Positions 16,901 through 26,241 are shown, counted from the first letter of the stretch. The stretch: 64,000 nucleotides of DNA from Palsa-1392 sp036490335 (GCA_036490335.1 DASXEB010000013.1:1-64000); one strand, 5' to 3'. A program made the numbers and translations. Notes: generated by a model from the letters alone, not told the origin.

Positions 16901-18063
16901 GTAATTCGCTCGAGGACGCGATTGGCAAATGGAGCTGGACGTCGCTCATCGTCGGCGCCATCGGCATGTCCCTTTGTTTGTTAGGCTGCTATTTCAGCCC
17001 GCGAGAGTTTTTTCCGTCCTATCTGTTTGCGGAGTTGGTCTGGCTGGGCGTGGCGTTGGGATGCATGGCCTTTCTCATGATCCATTATCTTACCGGCGGG
17101 AAATGGGGCTGGCCGGTCCGCCGGTTTTTTGAGGCGGCCGCACGGACGCTGCCATTGTCGGGATTACTCTTTATTCCGGTTTGTTTCGGTCTGCGCTATC
17201 TATACCCGTGGGCGGATTCAGCGCGCGCCGCGGGCGACAAGATTTTGCGACACAAACGGGTCTATATGAGCGCAACTCCTTTTATCGTTAGGGCGGCAGT
17301 TGCCTTTCTCATCTGGAGCTGGATCGCCTACCTGCTGAATAAGTGGTCGCGGGAGCAGGACGAAACGCGCGACCTCACGGCGATGAAACGATTGCGTAAA
17401 CTCAGCGGCCCCGGTCTTGTGATTTATCCGCTGACAGTCACGTTTGTTTTTGTCGACTGGGTCATGTCTCTCGAGCCCGACTGGTTTTCAACCATGTTTC
17501 CGATTCTGATTTGCATCGGACAGATGCTGAGCGGCCTTGCGTTCGTCATTCTGCTTCTGGCGTGGTTAGGCCCGCGCACGTCACTGGCCGAAGTGACGGG
17601 CAAAGAAAATTTTCACCATCTCGGAAGTCTCCTCCTCGCCTTTACAATGCTATGGGCTTACATGGCTTTCTCACAACTGCTTGTTATCTGGTCGGGCGAC
17701 CTGCCGCATGAGATATCGTGGTATCTCCATCGCATCGCCGGTGGCTGGAAATGGGTGCTGGTCTTCCTGGTCTTGTTCCATTTCTTTGGTCCGTTTTTTC
17801 TTTTGCTTTCACGGCAGATGAAACAAACCCGGCTGGCGCTGGCCGCGATCGCGGGAGTCATGTTTGTCGCGCACGTCGTCGATGTCTGGTGGCTGGTCGC
17901 GCCGAGCTTTCATCCGCATGGGATAAGTGTGAGCTGGCTCGACTTCGCCGCCTTCTTCGGCATCGGCGGCATCTGGCTGTTTGTCTTCGCGCATAACCTC
18001 GGACTGAGATCGCTCGTGCCGTTGAACGATCCAAGATTTGCAATCGCTACAACTAACTCATGA
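16897..18063 (+). CDS. actF: Alternative complex III subunit F, NrfD-like membrane protein
   Basis: 388 residues, GTG start. About ten hydrophobic helices; the stretches VDWVMSLEPDWFSTMFPILI and ENFHHLGSLLLAFTMLWAYM are typical of ActF/quinol:cytochrome c oxidoreductase membrane subunits. Homologous to ActC but shorter. With ActC and ActD it makes the membrane arm and may contribute to proton translocation. It overlaps the following gene by ATGA. No exact 9-mer is present, but variants at 16978 and 17285 are. Confidence 0.92.
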   Translation: MSNSLEDAIGKWSWTSLIVGAIGMSLCLLGCYFSPREFFPSYLFAELVWLGVALGCMAFLMIHYLTGGKWGWPVRRFFEAAARTLPLSGLLFIPVCFGLRYLYPWADSARAAGDKILRHKRVYMSATPFIVRAAVAFLIWSWIAYLLNKWSREQDETRDLTAMKRLRKLSGPGLVIYPLTVTFVFVDWVMSLEPDWFSTMFPILICIGQMLSGLAFVILLLAWLGPRTSLAEVTGKENFHHLGSLLLAFTMLWAYMAFSQLLVIWSGDLPHEISWYLHRIAGGWKWVLVFLVLFHFFGPFFLLLSRQMKQTRLALAAIAGVMFVAHVVDVWWLVAPSFHPHGISVSWLDFAAFFGIGGIWLFVFAHNLGLRSLVPLNDPRFAIATTNS

Positions 18064-18530
18064 GTCCACCCGGTCATCAGGCAACAGAGAAAGAACATGA
18101 GAAAAAGGATGTCGACGTTATAGGTGTCTTATTCGTCGCCGGCCTTGTCTTGTCCATCACTGCGATCTGTTTTCTGACTGCCGAAGGACTCATGAAACAC
18201 ATGCGACACAGTCATAAGACCGCCGCTGTCGTGCAAGCGGTCGGGGAGGGAAGTCATTTTCCCCAGCCACGACTGGAAGTTTATCCGACACGCGATCTGA
18301 TAAATTCGCGGGGCGCGAGCGAAATGGAGTTAAACAGTTATGGCTGGGTCGATCGCAAAACCGGCACGGCGCACATCCCGATCGCGCGGGCCATGGAGTT
18401 ACTCGCGGCCCGCGGGCTGCCCGAGGTCGGAGGCGGGCAAACGCCATTGCAGTTGATGCAGGCAAGGCCCGTGACCAATTCGTCGCCGAACAAGCCGCAG
18501 GGCGCGAATCAGCCGGAGGGATTACAGTGA
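18060..18530 (+). CDS. Conserved small membrane protein of the ACIII-oxidase operon
   Basis: 156 residues with one membrane helix (about 23-45), an extracytoplasmic His-rich turn HMRHSHK, and a conserved region with LNSYGWVDRKTGTAHIPIARAM and LPEVGGGQTPLQLM, then a Pro/Asn-rich tail. I do not recognise a named family. Position between actF and SCO, with ATGA and GTGA overlaps on both sides, implies a role in the ACIII-caa3 supercomplex or its assembly. The HxxHxH turn could bind copper or heme (speculation). Confidence 0.7.
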   Translation: MSPPGHQATEKEHEKKDVDVIGVLFVAGLVLSITAICFLTAEGLMKHMRHSHKTAAVVQAVGEGSHFPQPRLEVYPTRDLINSRGASEMELNSYGWVDRKTGTAHIPIARAMELLAARGLPEVGGGQTPLQLMQARPVTNSSPNKPQGANQPEGLQ

Positions 18531-19345
18531 AAAGAGTGCCTAACGAGTCTAAGTGGGTGTTGTTGGCGATTCTTTTGCTGAGCTCTGGCTCGCCGGTGCG
18601 GGCGATCCCTCCCGATGAATTGACCAAGATTCGTTATGACCAGCATATCGGCGCGGATGTTTCTCGCGACTTGATGTTTCGGGATTCCGAAAACCACCTC
18701 GTATCGATCGGCCAAGAGCTAAATCATAAGCCGACACTTTTGGTGATGGGTTACTACCATTGTCCGATGCTCTGCACGCTGATTAACGACGGATTGATCG
18801 AGACCTTGCAGGAATTGCGTTTCAACGTTGGCCGCGAGTTCAACATCGTGAATGTAAGTGTCGATCCTAACGAGACGCCGGAAGTCGCAGCCGTGAAGAA
18901 GCGCGAGTATCTCAGGCGTTACGGACGGCCGGGCGCGGCAGCGGGCTGGCATTTTCTCACGGGCGACGAAGGTTCGATTGCGCAACTCGCCAACGAAGTC
19001 GGGTTCCGTTTTGCTTATGACCCTGAGACTCATGAGTACGCCCACCCGAGTGGCTTTGTCGTGCTGACTCCGGACGGAAAAATCTCGCGCTATTTTTTCG
19101 GCGTGAACTATGAGCCGAAGGTGCTGCGCAGCGCGATCCTCGACGCGTCACGCGGCCGGGAAGGATCAGTCCTTAGTCAGTTGATTCTGATTTGCTATCA
19201 TTACAATCCTATCACCGGCAAGTATGGCGGCCTTGTCCTTACCGTGCTGCGCACATTGAGCGTGGCGACGGTGCTGCTCCTCGCCGCGGGAGTTATCTGG
19301 CTTTGCCGCCGGCATTCCGCCGAGCCAGTGACGGAAATAAGATAG
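18527..19345 (+). CDS. SCO family copper chaperone for cytochrome oxidase CuA
   Basis: 272 residues. GTG start overlapping the previous stop. N-terminal signal or anchor, then a thioredoxin-like fold with the copper site CPMLC near residue 80 and the distant His in EYAHPSGF. A C-terminal membrane helix (about 238-260) is an addition typical of SCO proteins in ACIII operons. It delivers copper to, or reduces, the CuA site of the CoxB encoded next. There is one 9-mer at 18538 giving PNE. Confidence 0.92.
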   Translation: MKRVPNESKWVLLAILLLSSGSPVRAIPPDELTKIRYDQHIGADVSRDLMFRDSENHLVSIGQELNHKPTLLVMGYYHCPMLCTLINDGLIETLQELRFNVGREFNIVNVSVDPNETPEVAAVKKREYLRRYGRPGAAAGWHFLTGDEGSIAQLANEVGFRFAYDPETHEYAHPSGFVVLTPDGKISRYFFGVNYEPKVLRSAILDASRGREGSVLSQLILICYHYNPITGKYGGLVLTVLRTLSVATVLLLAAGVIWLCRRHSAEPVTEIR

Positions 19346-20323
19346 ATGGACACGTTTCGTCTCTTTCCCATCGAGGCCTCGACCAGCGCGCGAGAGATAG
19401 ACTATCTCTACTTCGGGCTGACCGTGATGCTGCTCTTTTTCGTCGCGGTTGTCTTTATCCCGATCATCTATTTTTCCATTCGCTATCGGCGCGGCTCGCA
19501 GGCGAATCGGGCCAATCCAAGCACTGGATCTAACTTGCTTGAGAGTGGCTGGACGCTCTTTCCTTTGCTGGTCTCGATCGGATTTTTTTTCTGGGGCGCG
19601 ATGGTTTATTACCACATTGAAAAACCGCCGCGGAATGCGCTTCAGGTCCAGGTCGTGGCGAAGCAATGGATGTGGAAGTTACAACACGCGGAGGGAAAGA
19701 AAGAGATCAATGAGTTGCACATTCCGCTGCAACGAACGGTTAGCCTGACCATGACTTCGCAGGATGTGATTCATAGCTTTTACGTGCCGGCCTTTCGCGT
19801 GAAGCAGGATGTCGTGCCGGGGAAATATACGACCGAGTGGTTTCGGCCGACGCGGGTGGGTGAGTATCATCTTTTTTGCGCGGAATACTGCGGCACGAAT
19901 CACTCGGCAATGATCGGTCGCGTGGTGGTGATGCGGCCGGAGGACTATGAGAAATGGCTCAGGACCGGAGATACAAGTCGCTCGATTATCTCGGAAGGAC
20001 GCCGCCTGTTTCACGAGAAGGGTTGCAGTGGGTGTCATGTCGGCAGCGAGGCGATTCATGCGCCGCCTTTGGAAGGAATTTATGGCCGACAGGTGCCGCT
20101 CGCATCGGGTGAGGTTGTAACTGCCGACGAAAATTATTTGCGGGATTCAATTTTGCTTCCGGGCAAACAAATTTCCGCCGGCTATCAAAATCTGATGCCG
20201 AGTTTTACCGGGCACATAAGTGAAGCGGAGATCATGCAGATCATTGCCTACTTAAAGTCGTTAGGCGAGCAGCCGCGATCGGACAAGGAGGGCGCGCCGG
20301 AAAACACTTCGGAACAAAAATGA
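19346..20323 (+). CDS. coxB: Cytochrome c oxidase subunit II with fused cytochrome c domain (caa3 type)
   Basis: 325 residues. Two N-terminal membrane helices (about 20-45 and 68-90); cupredoxin domain with HSFYVPAFRVKQDV and the CuA site CAEYCGTNHSAM near residue 182; then a C-terminal cytochrome c with CSGCH near 227 and an MPSF Met ligand. CuA takes electrons from the fused heme c, itself reduced by ActE. The ATG follows the SCO stop by zero bases; the stop overlaps coxA by ATGA. A 9-mer at 20258 gives SLGEQ. Confidence 0.94.
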   Translation: MDTFRLFPIEASTSAREIDYLYFGLTVMLLFFVAVVFIPIIYFSIRYRRGSQANRANPSTGSNLLESGWTLFPLLVSIGFFFWGAMVYYHIEKPPRNALQVQVVAKQWMWKLQHAEGKKEINELHIPLQRTVSLTMTSQDVIHSFYVPAFRVKQDVVPGKYTTEWFRPTRVGEYHLFCAEYCGTNHSAMIGRVVVMRPEDYEKWLRTGDTSRSIISEGRRLFHEKGCSGCHVGSEAIHAPPLEGIYGRQVPLASGEVVTADENYLRDSILLPGKQISAGYQNLMPSFTGHISEAEIMQIIAYLKSLGEQPRSDKEGAPENTSEQK

Positions 20324-22005
20324 ACGATCCTGCTTTCACTAACTCCTCGACCAGGACTGCGACCGCGACCGTCGTGCGAAGATCGGGAGAGATGTCGCAG
20401 ACTAACTATCTGAACCGTGAGCATGGCCTGCGCTCATGGTTACTGACGACTGACCACAAAAGGATCGGGTTGCTCTTTCTTTGGACCATCCTGATCTTTT
20501 TCACGATCGCGGCTGTCGCGGCGGCCTTGATGAGAGTCGAGTTACTGACTCCGCAGGGTGATCTTGTTACATCCGAGACTTATAACAAGCTCTTCACGAT
20601 TCATGGCGTGCTGATGGTTTGGTTCTTTCTCATTCCTTCCATCCCGTCGGTGCTGGGAAATTTTGTCATTCCCATGATGATAGGTGCCCGCGACGTGGCG
20701 TTTCCGAGGCTCAACCTCATGAGCTGGTATATCTTTGTCCTCGGCGGTTCGCTCGCCCTTTGGTCACTTATCCACGGAGGTGTGGATACGGGTTGGACGT
20801 TTTATACTCCTTACAGCACGACTTACGCTAACTCTCATGTCATTTCGATGGCGGCCGGGATCTTTATCGCGGGTTTCTCATCGATACTTACGGGACTGAA
20901 CTTCATCGTTACGATCCATAAGATGCGCGCGCCGGGTTTGACCTGGTTTCGCCTGCCGCTCTTCATCTGGTCGTTGTATGCGACCAGTCTGATCATGGTC
21001 CTGGCAACGCCGGTGCTCGCCATAACTCTCGCCTTAATGTGTCTGGAGCGTTTCTGGGGCATCGGTATCTTCGATCCAAAGCTGGGAGGTGATCCGATTC
21101 TTTTTCAACATCTCTTTTGGTTCTACTCCCATCCGGCCGTTTACATCATGATCCTTCCCGGGATGGGAGTTATCAGCGAGATCATCCCTTGTTTCTCGCG
21201 CAAACCGGTCTTTGGTTATGTCTGGATCGCGTGCGCGAGCATGGCCATAGCTATCCTTGGTTTCCTCGTCTGGGGACATCATATGTTCGTTAGCTCGCAA
21301 TCGATCTATGCCGGGATGGTTTTTTCCATTCTTAGCTTCATCGTGGCCATTCCATCCGGCATCAAGGTCTTTAACTGGACAGCTACTTTGCATAAAGGTT
21401 CGATCGGGTTTCAAACTCCCATGCTTTATGCGCTTGGTTTTATAGGTCTCTTTACCATCGGCGGCCTGACTGGTCTCTTTCTCGCCGCGCTCGCGGTCGA
21501 TGTTCATGTCACTGACACTTATTTTGTCGTCGCGCATTTTCATTACATCATGGTCGGCGGAATGGTCATGGCCTTTATGGGCGGATTGCATTATTGGTGG
21601 CCGAAGATAACTGGCCGGCTCTATCCTGAGACACTCGGGAAAATGGCGGCACTTATCACCTTCATCGGCTTTAACCTGACTTTCTTTCCACAGTTTCTGC
21701 TCGGCTATCTTGGAATGCCGCGACGTTACCATGCGTATCCGCCCGAGTTTCAAGTCTTCCATGTCTTGTCGACTGCGGGCGCGTCGATTTTGGGAGTGGG
21801 CTACGCCTTGCCGCTTTTTTATTTCATCTGGTCACTAAGACATGGCCGCATCGCGGGGCCTAACCCGTGGCGAGCGACCGGTCTCGAATGGCAGACAGAG
21901 TCACCGCCGCCGAAGCATAACTTCATCAAGACTCCAATTGTAACTGGTCCGCCTTACCAATATTCGCCGGCCGAAGACGAAGATCTGGAGGTCGCGACAG
22001 TGTAA
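20320..22005 (+). CDS. coxA: Cytochrome c oxidase subunit I (A2-type, caa3)
   Basis: 561 residues with about 12-13 helices. Heme and copper ligands appear in the expected places: TIHGVLMVWF, YSHPAVYIMILPGMG near 270, HHMF, and VAHFHYIMVGG near 406. The helix VI motif is YSHPAVY rather than HPEVY. This replaces the D-channel glutamate with the Tyr-Ser pair of A2-type oxidases such as Rhodothermus and Thermus caa3. K-channel region is present (LHKGSIGFQTPML). It reduces oxygen to water and pumps protons. No 9-mer lies within it. No subunit III or IV gene follows. Confidence 0.95.
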   Translation: MNDPAFTNSSTRTATATVVRRSGEMSQTNYLNREHGLRSWLLTTDHKRIGLLFLWTILIFFTIAAVAAALMRVELLTPQGDLVTSETYNKLFTIHGVLMVWFFLIPSIPSVLGNFVIPMMIGARDVAFPRLNLMSWYIFVLGGSLALWSLIHGGVDTGWTFYTPYSTTYANSHVISMAAGIFIAGFSSILTGLNFIVTIHKMRAPGLTWFRLPLFIWSLYATSLIMVLATPVLAITLALMCLERFWGIGIFDPKLGGDPILFQHLFWFYSHPAVYIMILPGMGVISEIIPCFSRKPVFGYVWIACASMAIAILGFLVWGHHMFVSSQSIYAGMVFSILSFIVAIPSGIKVFNWTATLHKGSIGFQTPMLYALGFIGLFTIGGLTGLFLAALAVDVHVTDTYFVVAHFHYIMVGGMVMAFMGGLHYWWPKITGRLYPETLGKMAALITFIGFNLTFFPQFLLGYLGMPRRYHAYPPEFQVFHVLSTAGASILGVGYALPLFYFIWSLRHGRIAGPNPWRATGLEWQTESPPPKHNFIKTPIVTGPPYQYSPAEDEDLEVATV

Positions 22006-22039
22006 CTCGAGTTAGCGACATCTGACTGACTCGTTTTCC

Positions 22040-22948
22040 ATGTCAGGCCGCATTGAGGTTATTCTTAACGCCAAGTCTGGCTCGCAAAAAGCCGACGAAG
22101 TTCGTGACATTCTGGAGAAGGTCCTGGCAGACTCGGGCCGGCCTTTTCAGATCACGACCGCGACCGGCGACGAGTTATGCCAGCTCGCCGAAGAAAAGGC
22201 GGCGAGTGACTGCGAAATCCTTGTCGCCGGAGGCGGCGATGGCACGATTTGTTGCGTCGCAGAAGCTGCTTTCAAGTCTAATAAGACTCTTGGAGTTATC
22301 CCGCTCGGGACCTTTAACTACTTCGCGAAGAATCTCGGCATTCCGCTTGATCCGGCGGAAGCGGCGCGAGTCATTCTTGAAGGCGAGATGATGCGCGCTC
22401 CCGTGCTGGATCTCGACGGCCGGCTGATTCTGAACAACGCCAGCATCGGCATTCATCCGGCGGTGCTTTCGAAACGGCGAAAATTGTATCGACGATGGGG
22501 TCGAAATCAGCTCAGCGCTTATCTCTCGGTCGCGCTCACTGGTTTTGATCCGCCGCCGGATTTGCGAGTGCGGCTGGCGACGGATGAAGGCGAAGTGGTG
22601 CGCGAGACGCCGCTCGTGATGGTCTGCTCAAATGTCTACCAGATGGAAGCGTTCGCGCTCGCCGGCGCGGAATGTCTCGCGGAAGGAAAGTTTGCCTTGT
22701 ACGTCGCGCGAATGGCCGGACGAGCGACCGTCCTGCGCCTTGGCTTGCGTACATTCCTGCGCCGCCTGCGGCCGGAAATCGATTACGAAGTCATTTGTTG
22801 TTCCGACGTCACGATCGAGACGTTGCGCCGCAAGCGTTTTCGCGCTGCTGTGGATGGCGAATTGGAATGGCTCGAAAGTCCGCTCCGTTTTCGCGTGCGC
22901 GAAAAATCCCTGCGTGTGCTCGTCCCGCACTCACGCGCACAAGCGTGA
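22040..22948 (+). CDS. Diacylglycerol/lipid kinase family protein (YegS/LCB5 type)
   Basis: 302 residues. The nucleotide-binding region is seen in VILNAKSGSQKADEV and LVAGGGDGTICCVAEA near residue 65, then GVIPLGTFNYFAKNLGIP. These are the signatures of the DAGK catalytic domain; the C-terminal half is the expected beta-sandwich. It likely phosphorylates a lipid at the inner face of the membrane. The TGA overlaps the GTG of the phosphoesterase gene, so the two are co-translated. This gene contains no exact 9-mer. Confidence 0.9.
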   Translation: MSGRIEVILNAKSGSQKADEVRDILEKVLADSGRPFQITTATGDELCQLAEEKAASDCEILVAGGGDGTICCVAEAAFKSNKTLGVIPLGTFNYFAKNLGIPLDPAEAARVILEGEMMRAPVLDLDGRLILNNASIGIHPAVLSKRRKLYRRWGRNQLSAYLSVALTGFDPPPDLRVRLATDEGEVVRETPLVMVCSNVYQMEAFALAGAECLAEGKFALYVARMAGRATVLRLGLRTFLRRLRPEIDYEVICCSDVTIETLRRKRFRAAVDGELEWLESPLRFRVREKSLRVLVPHSRAQA

Positions 22949-23763
22949 AAAAATTGCTGCATCTTTCCGATCTGCATTTCGGGCGAGTGAACAACTCGTT
23001 GGTCCAACCGCTGCTCGCGATCGCGCGCGAGCTTGCGCCTGATCTGGTGGTCATTTCGGGCGACTTCACCCAGCGTGCGCGCCGGGCGCAATTTCGCGCC
23101 GCCGCCGCGTTTTTGGAAAGCCTGCCGAAACCGCGGCTGGTCGTTCCGGGCAATCACGACATTCCACTTTGGGATGTCGTTAGGCGATTCGTCAGACCGT
23201 TAGGCCGCTACCGCCGCTACATCACGCGCGATCTTGCGCCGTTTTACCACGATGATGAAATCGCCGTGCTCGGCATCAACACCGCGCGTTCGCTCACGCG
23301 CGAATTTGGGCGCATCAACGAAGAACAAATCCGGCACGCGGGCGATGTCTTCGCGCGTCTGAAACCCGGAGTCGTCAAAGTCGTGGTGACGCATCACCCA
23401 TTCGATTTGCCGCCGGGCTCGCACAATCGTCTTGTCGGCCGTTCCGCGATGGCAATGCGCGGGCTCGCCGCCGCGGGCGTCGACCTGATTTTGTCTGGCC
23501 ATTTGCATTTGCAACGCACGACTCTGAGCGCGCAGCGCTACCACATCGAAGGTCATTCCGCGCTTGTCGCCCAGGCCGGGACGACGATCTCGACCCGCGG
23601 CCGCGGCGAGGCGAATTCGTTCAATTTCATCCACGCCAGCCGCGAGCAGATCAGGATCGATCATTACCTTTGGCACCTCGACGCGGCGCGATTTATCCCG
23701 GGGACGAGCGAGTCGTTCAGCTGGAGCGGAAAAGAGTGGCGCCGGCTTTCGCCTAACGAGTAA
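22945..23763 (+). CDS. Calcineurin-like metallophosphoesterase
   Basis: 272 residues from the GTG overlapping the lipid kinase stop. Metal ligands in order: LSDLHFGR, VISGDFTQ, VPGNHDIPL, VVTHHPFD and LSGHLHLQ, a complete class III/Icc-like phosphodiesterase set. It could hydrolyse a cyclic nucleotide or a phospholipid-derived ester; coupling with the kinase suggests lipid turnover (inference). A 9-mer lies at 23177 and another at 23751 supplies the terminal PNE before TAA. It is convergent with kup, 15 bases apart. Confidence 0.9.
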   Translation: MKKLLHLSDLHFGRVNNSLVQPLLAIARELAPDLVVISGDFTQRARRAQFRAAAAFLESLPKPRLVVPGNHDIPLWDVVRRFVRPLGRYRRYITRDLAPFYHDDEIAVLGINTARSLTREFGRINEEQIRHAGDVFARLKPGVVKVVVTHHPFDLPPGSHNRLVGRSAMAMRGLAAAGVDLILSGHLHLQRTTLSAQRYHIEGHSALVAQAGTTISTRGRGEANSFNFIHASREQIRIDHYLWHLDAARFIPGTSESFSWSGKEWRRLSPNE

Positions 23764-23778
23764 AGGACTGCGAGCAGA

Positions 23779-25752
23779 TCAGATTTCGACTTCGATTCCA
23801 AGCTCGACCACCTGCTCCGGCGGAATGTGAAAGAAACTGACTGGCCGGACCGCGTTCCGATTCAGAAAAGAAAAAAGCTTTTCGCGCCATTTGGAAAAAC
23901 GAGACCGTTTCGCCGCGACCGCGCTATGATGCCCGACGTAATAACTGAGCGTCTCCGGCGCGAGCGTCGGATCGTCGCGGGCGGCGAGTCGCAGCGCGTT
24001 CGGGACGCTTGGTTCATCCATGTAACCAAATTTGATCGTGAAGCGGCGGAAGCCTTCGTCGAGCTCCTCGGCTTCGAGCCGTTCGTTAGGCGCGATGTGC
24101 GGCAGGTCCTCGGTCTCGACGTTCAAAAGTATGACGTACTCGCTCAGGACTTGATTGTGTCGCAGGTGGTGGAGCAAAACGGCCGGCGCTTCCGACGCTT
24201 TGCCGCTGAGAAAAATCGAAGTGCCTTCGACGCGAATCGGCGGGGTGCGTTTGATCTTGCGCAGAAATTTGTCGAGCGGTTCGGCGATTTTGTCGAGACG
24301 GCGAAGCATCAGCTGATGGCCGCGATGCCACGTCTGCATGATGACGAAAATGACTCCGCCGACGAGGATGGGAAACCAGCCACCGTCGAAAAATTTGAGC
24401 AGGTTCGCGCTGAAAAATGCGAGGTCGATGACGAGAAAGAACCCGGTGATGAGACTAACGAGCAGTAAATTCCATTTCCAAATCCGGCGCGCGATCGCGC
24501 CGAGCAGAAGTGTCGTGATGACCATGGTCGTGACGACGGCGACGCCGTACGCGCCGGCGAGATTGCTCGAGGTGCGAAAGCCGAGCACGAGCCCGATGCA
24601 GGCGATCATGAGGAGCGCGTTGAGAAGTGGCACGTAGATTTGGCCGACGGCTTCTTCGGAGGTTTGAAAGATGTGCAGCCGCGGAAAATGATCGAGCAAC
24701 ACGGCCTGCCGGGTGAGCGAAAAAACTCCCGAGATCACGGCCTGCGACGCGATGACCGCGGCGAAAGTGGCGAGCGCGATCAACGGGTAGCGCGCCCAGT
24801 CCGGCGCGAGCGCGAAGAACGGGTGGCCGGCTTTTCCGCTTTGCAAAACGAGCGCCCCCTGTCCGAAATAATTCAAAAGCAGCGCAGGCAGCACGAGGCC
24901 GAACCAGGCGATGCGAATCGGCCGGCTGCCGAAATGTCCGAGGTCGGCGTAGAGCGCTTCGCCGCCGGTGACGACAAGAAAAATCGCGCCGAGAACGGTG
25001 AAGCCGATCCAGCCGTTGTTCGCGAAAAATTTCAGTGCGTAAAACGGATTGAAGGCGGCGAGGACGGACGGTTGCCTAACGATGCCGCCGATACCCAAAA
25101 TTCCGATGACGGCAAACCAGACGAGCATGACCGGTCCGAAAAGGATGCCGACGCGACGCGTGCCATTTTTTTGCAAAAGAAAAAGCAGCAAAAGGATCGC
25201 GACTGTGATCGGGAGAACGAAATGCTTGAGCGCCGGTGCCGCGACGTGCAGGCCCTCGACCGCGCTGAGAACGGAGATTGCCGGCGTGATCATTCCGTCA
25301 CCGTAGAGCAGCGCCGCGCCGAAAATGCTCAGCCCCGCGAACCAAACCGGCGCGCCGCCGCGCCGCTGCGTGAGCGCGAGCAGGGCGAGAATGCCGCCTT
25401 CGCCTTTGTTATCGGCGCGCATCACGTAGACGAGATATTTGAGCGAGATGACGATGAAAAGCGACCAGGCGATGAGGGAAAGAACGCCGAGTACGTTGTC
25501 GCGGTTGACCGCGAGATGCGCGCCCGCGTTCGGATCGCGGAAGCATTCGCGCAAGGCGTAAAGCGGACTCGTGCCGATGTCGCCGTAGACGACGCCGAGA
25601 GTCGTTAGGCAAAAAAACGGGAGCGCGCGATTGGATGAGCGTTCGCGGCGCGCGACACCGGCCTCGCTCGGTTCGGCGGGAATCGAGGCGACTGGTTTCT
25701 CGGCGTCGGTGGCCGAAGATTTCGCGGGCGCTCGTTTTCTCTCTGCGGCCAT
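23779..25752 (-). CDS. kup: KUP-family potassium uptake transporter
   Basis: 657 residues. After a 40-residue cytosolic lead comes the family signature LGVVYGDIGTSPLYALRE, then 12 hydrophobic helices (to about residue 470) with VMRADNKGEGGILALLALT and LLYGDGMITPAISVLSAVEG. A soluble C-terminal domain of about 180 residues follows. It imports K+ driven by protons. Three 9-mers lie inside (24083, 25074, 25612). It stands as a single minus-strand gene. Confidence 0.95.
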   Translation of the reverse strand: MAAERKRAPAKSSATDAEKPVASIPAEPSEAGVARRERSSNRALPFFCLTTLGVVYGDIGTSPLYALRECFRDPNAGAHLAVNRDNVLGVLSLIAWSLFIVISLKYLVYVMRADNKGEGGILALLALTQRRGGAPVWFAGLSIFGAALLYGDGMITPAISVLSAVEGLHVAAPALKHFVLPITVAILLLLFLLQKNGTRRVGILFGPVMLVWFAVIGILGIGGIVRQPSVLAAFNPFYALKFFANNGWIGFTVLGAIFLVVTGGEALYADLGHFGSRPIRIAWFGLVLPALLLNYFGQGALVLQSGKAGHPFFALAPDWARYPLIALATFAAVIASQAVISGVFSLTRQAVLLDHFPRLHIFQTSEEAVGQIYVPLLNALLMIACIGLVLGFRTSSNLAGAYGVAVVTTMVITTLLLGAIARRIWKWNLLLVSLITGFFLVIDLAFFSANLLKFFDGGWFPILVGGVIFVIMQTWHRGHQLMLRRLDKIAEPLDKFLRKIKRTPPIRVEGTSIFLSGKASEAPAVLLHHLRHNQVLSEYVILLNVETEDLPHIAPNERLEAEELDEGFRRFTIKFGYMDEPSVPNALRLAARDDPTLAPETLSYYVGHHSAVAAKRSRFSKWREKLFSFLNRNAVRPVSFFHIPPEQVVELGIEVEI

Positions 25753-25804
25753 CGCTAGAAATTATCTACGCCAAGGCGCGACGGGCGGCTGCACTGTACA
25801 GCAA

Positions 25805-25839
25805 AAATCTCCCTCCGGGACAATCCCGGAGGAAGATTT
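25805..25839 (-). terminator. Rho-independent terminator of the small lipoprotein gene
   Basis: A strong hairpin: on the minus strand, AAATCTTCCTCCGGGA pairs across a TTG loop with TCCCGGAGGGAGATTT, with one mismatch, and is followed by T residues. It lies 24 bases beyond the stop of the lipoprotein gene at 25863, between it and the start of kup. It does not use the dispersed 9-mer. Confidence 0.85.
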
Positions 25840-25862
25840 CGCAGCAGAAGCTGAGCGAAAAA

Positions 25863-26126
25863 TTACGGAGTCGGCGACGGCGAGGTCGTGGTAGTCGTCG
25901 TCGTGGTCGTGTCCGTGGCAGGCGTGGTCGATTCCATCGGAGTCGCCGTTGCCATCGGACTCGATTCCGCGGCGGTAGCCTCGGTCGCCGGAGTCATCGT
26001 CGCGGCGGGCGAAGTGGCTTCGGCTGCGGACTCAGCCGGCGAAGCGGCGGGCGTGGCGGTTTCGGTTTTTTGTTCGCACGCGACCAAGAGCGCGGCGCCA
26101 GCGAGGATGCAGATATATTTCTTCAT
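25863..26126 (-). CDS. Small low-complexity lipoprotein
   Basis: 87 residues. Lipoprotein signal MKKYICILAGAALLVAC with Cys at 17; the mature part is nearly all Thr, Ala, Pro, Ser and Glu (repeats of the type PAxEAT and a run of nine Thr), with no folded domain. Probably a disordered surface or periplasmic tether. It is followed by a strong terminator. The opposite strand also reads open (valine-rich), an artefact of the ACC/GTC repetition. Confidence 0.6.
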   Translation of the reverse strand: MKKYICILAGAALLVACEQKTETATPAASPAESAAEATSPAATMTPATEATAAESSPMATATPMESTTPATDTTTTTTTTTSPSPTP

Positions 26127-26241
26127 AGATTATGGATGACGGCCCATGTTGGGGTAACAATTGGATCGGAGCAAGAGAACTTTTCGGTCTGCGCGCGATT
26201 TTTTTCGGGAGGAAAATCCGCCGCGAAAAACCAAACTTCGT

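Noticed and set aside
24640..25608. 322-residue open frame antisense to kup
   Set aside because: Arg/Glu/Asp-rich shadow without motifs, while the opposite strand encodes a clear potassium transporter.
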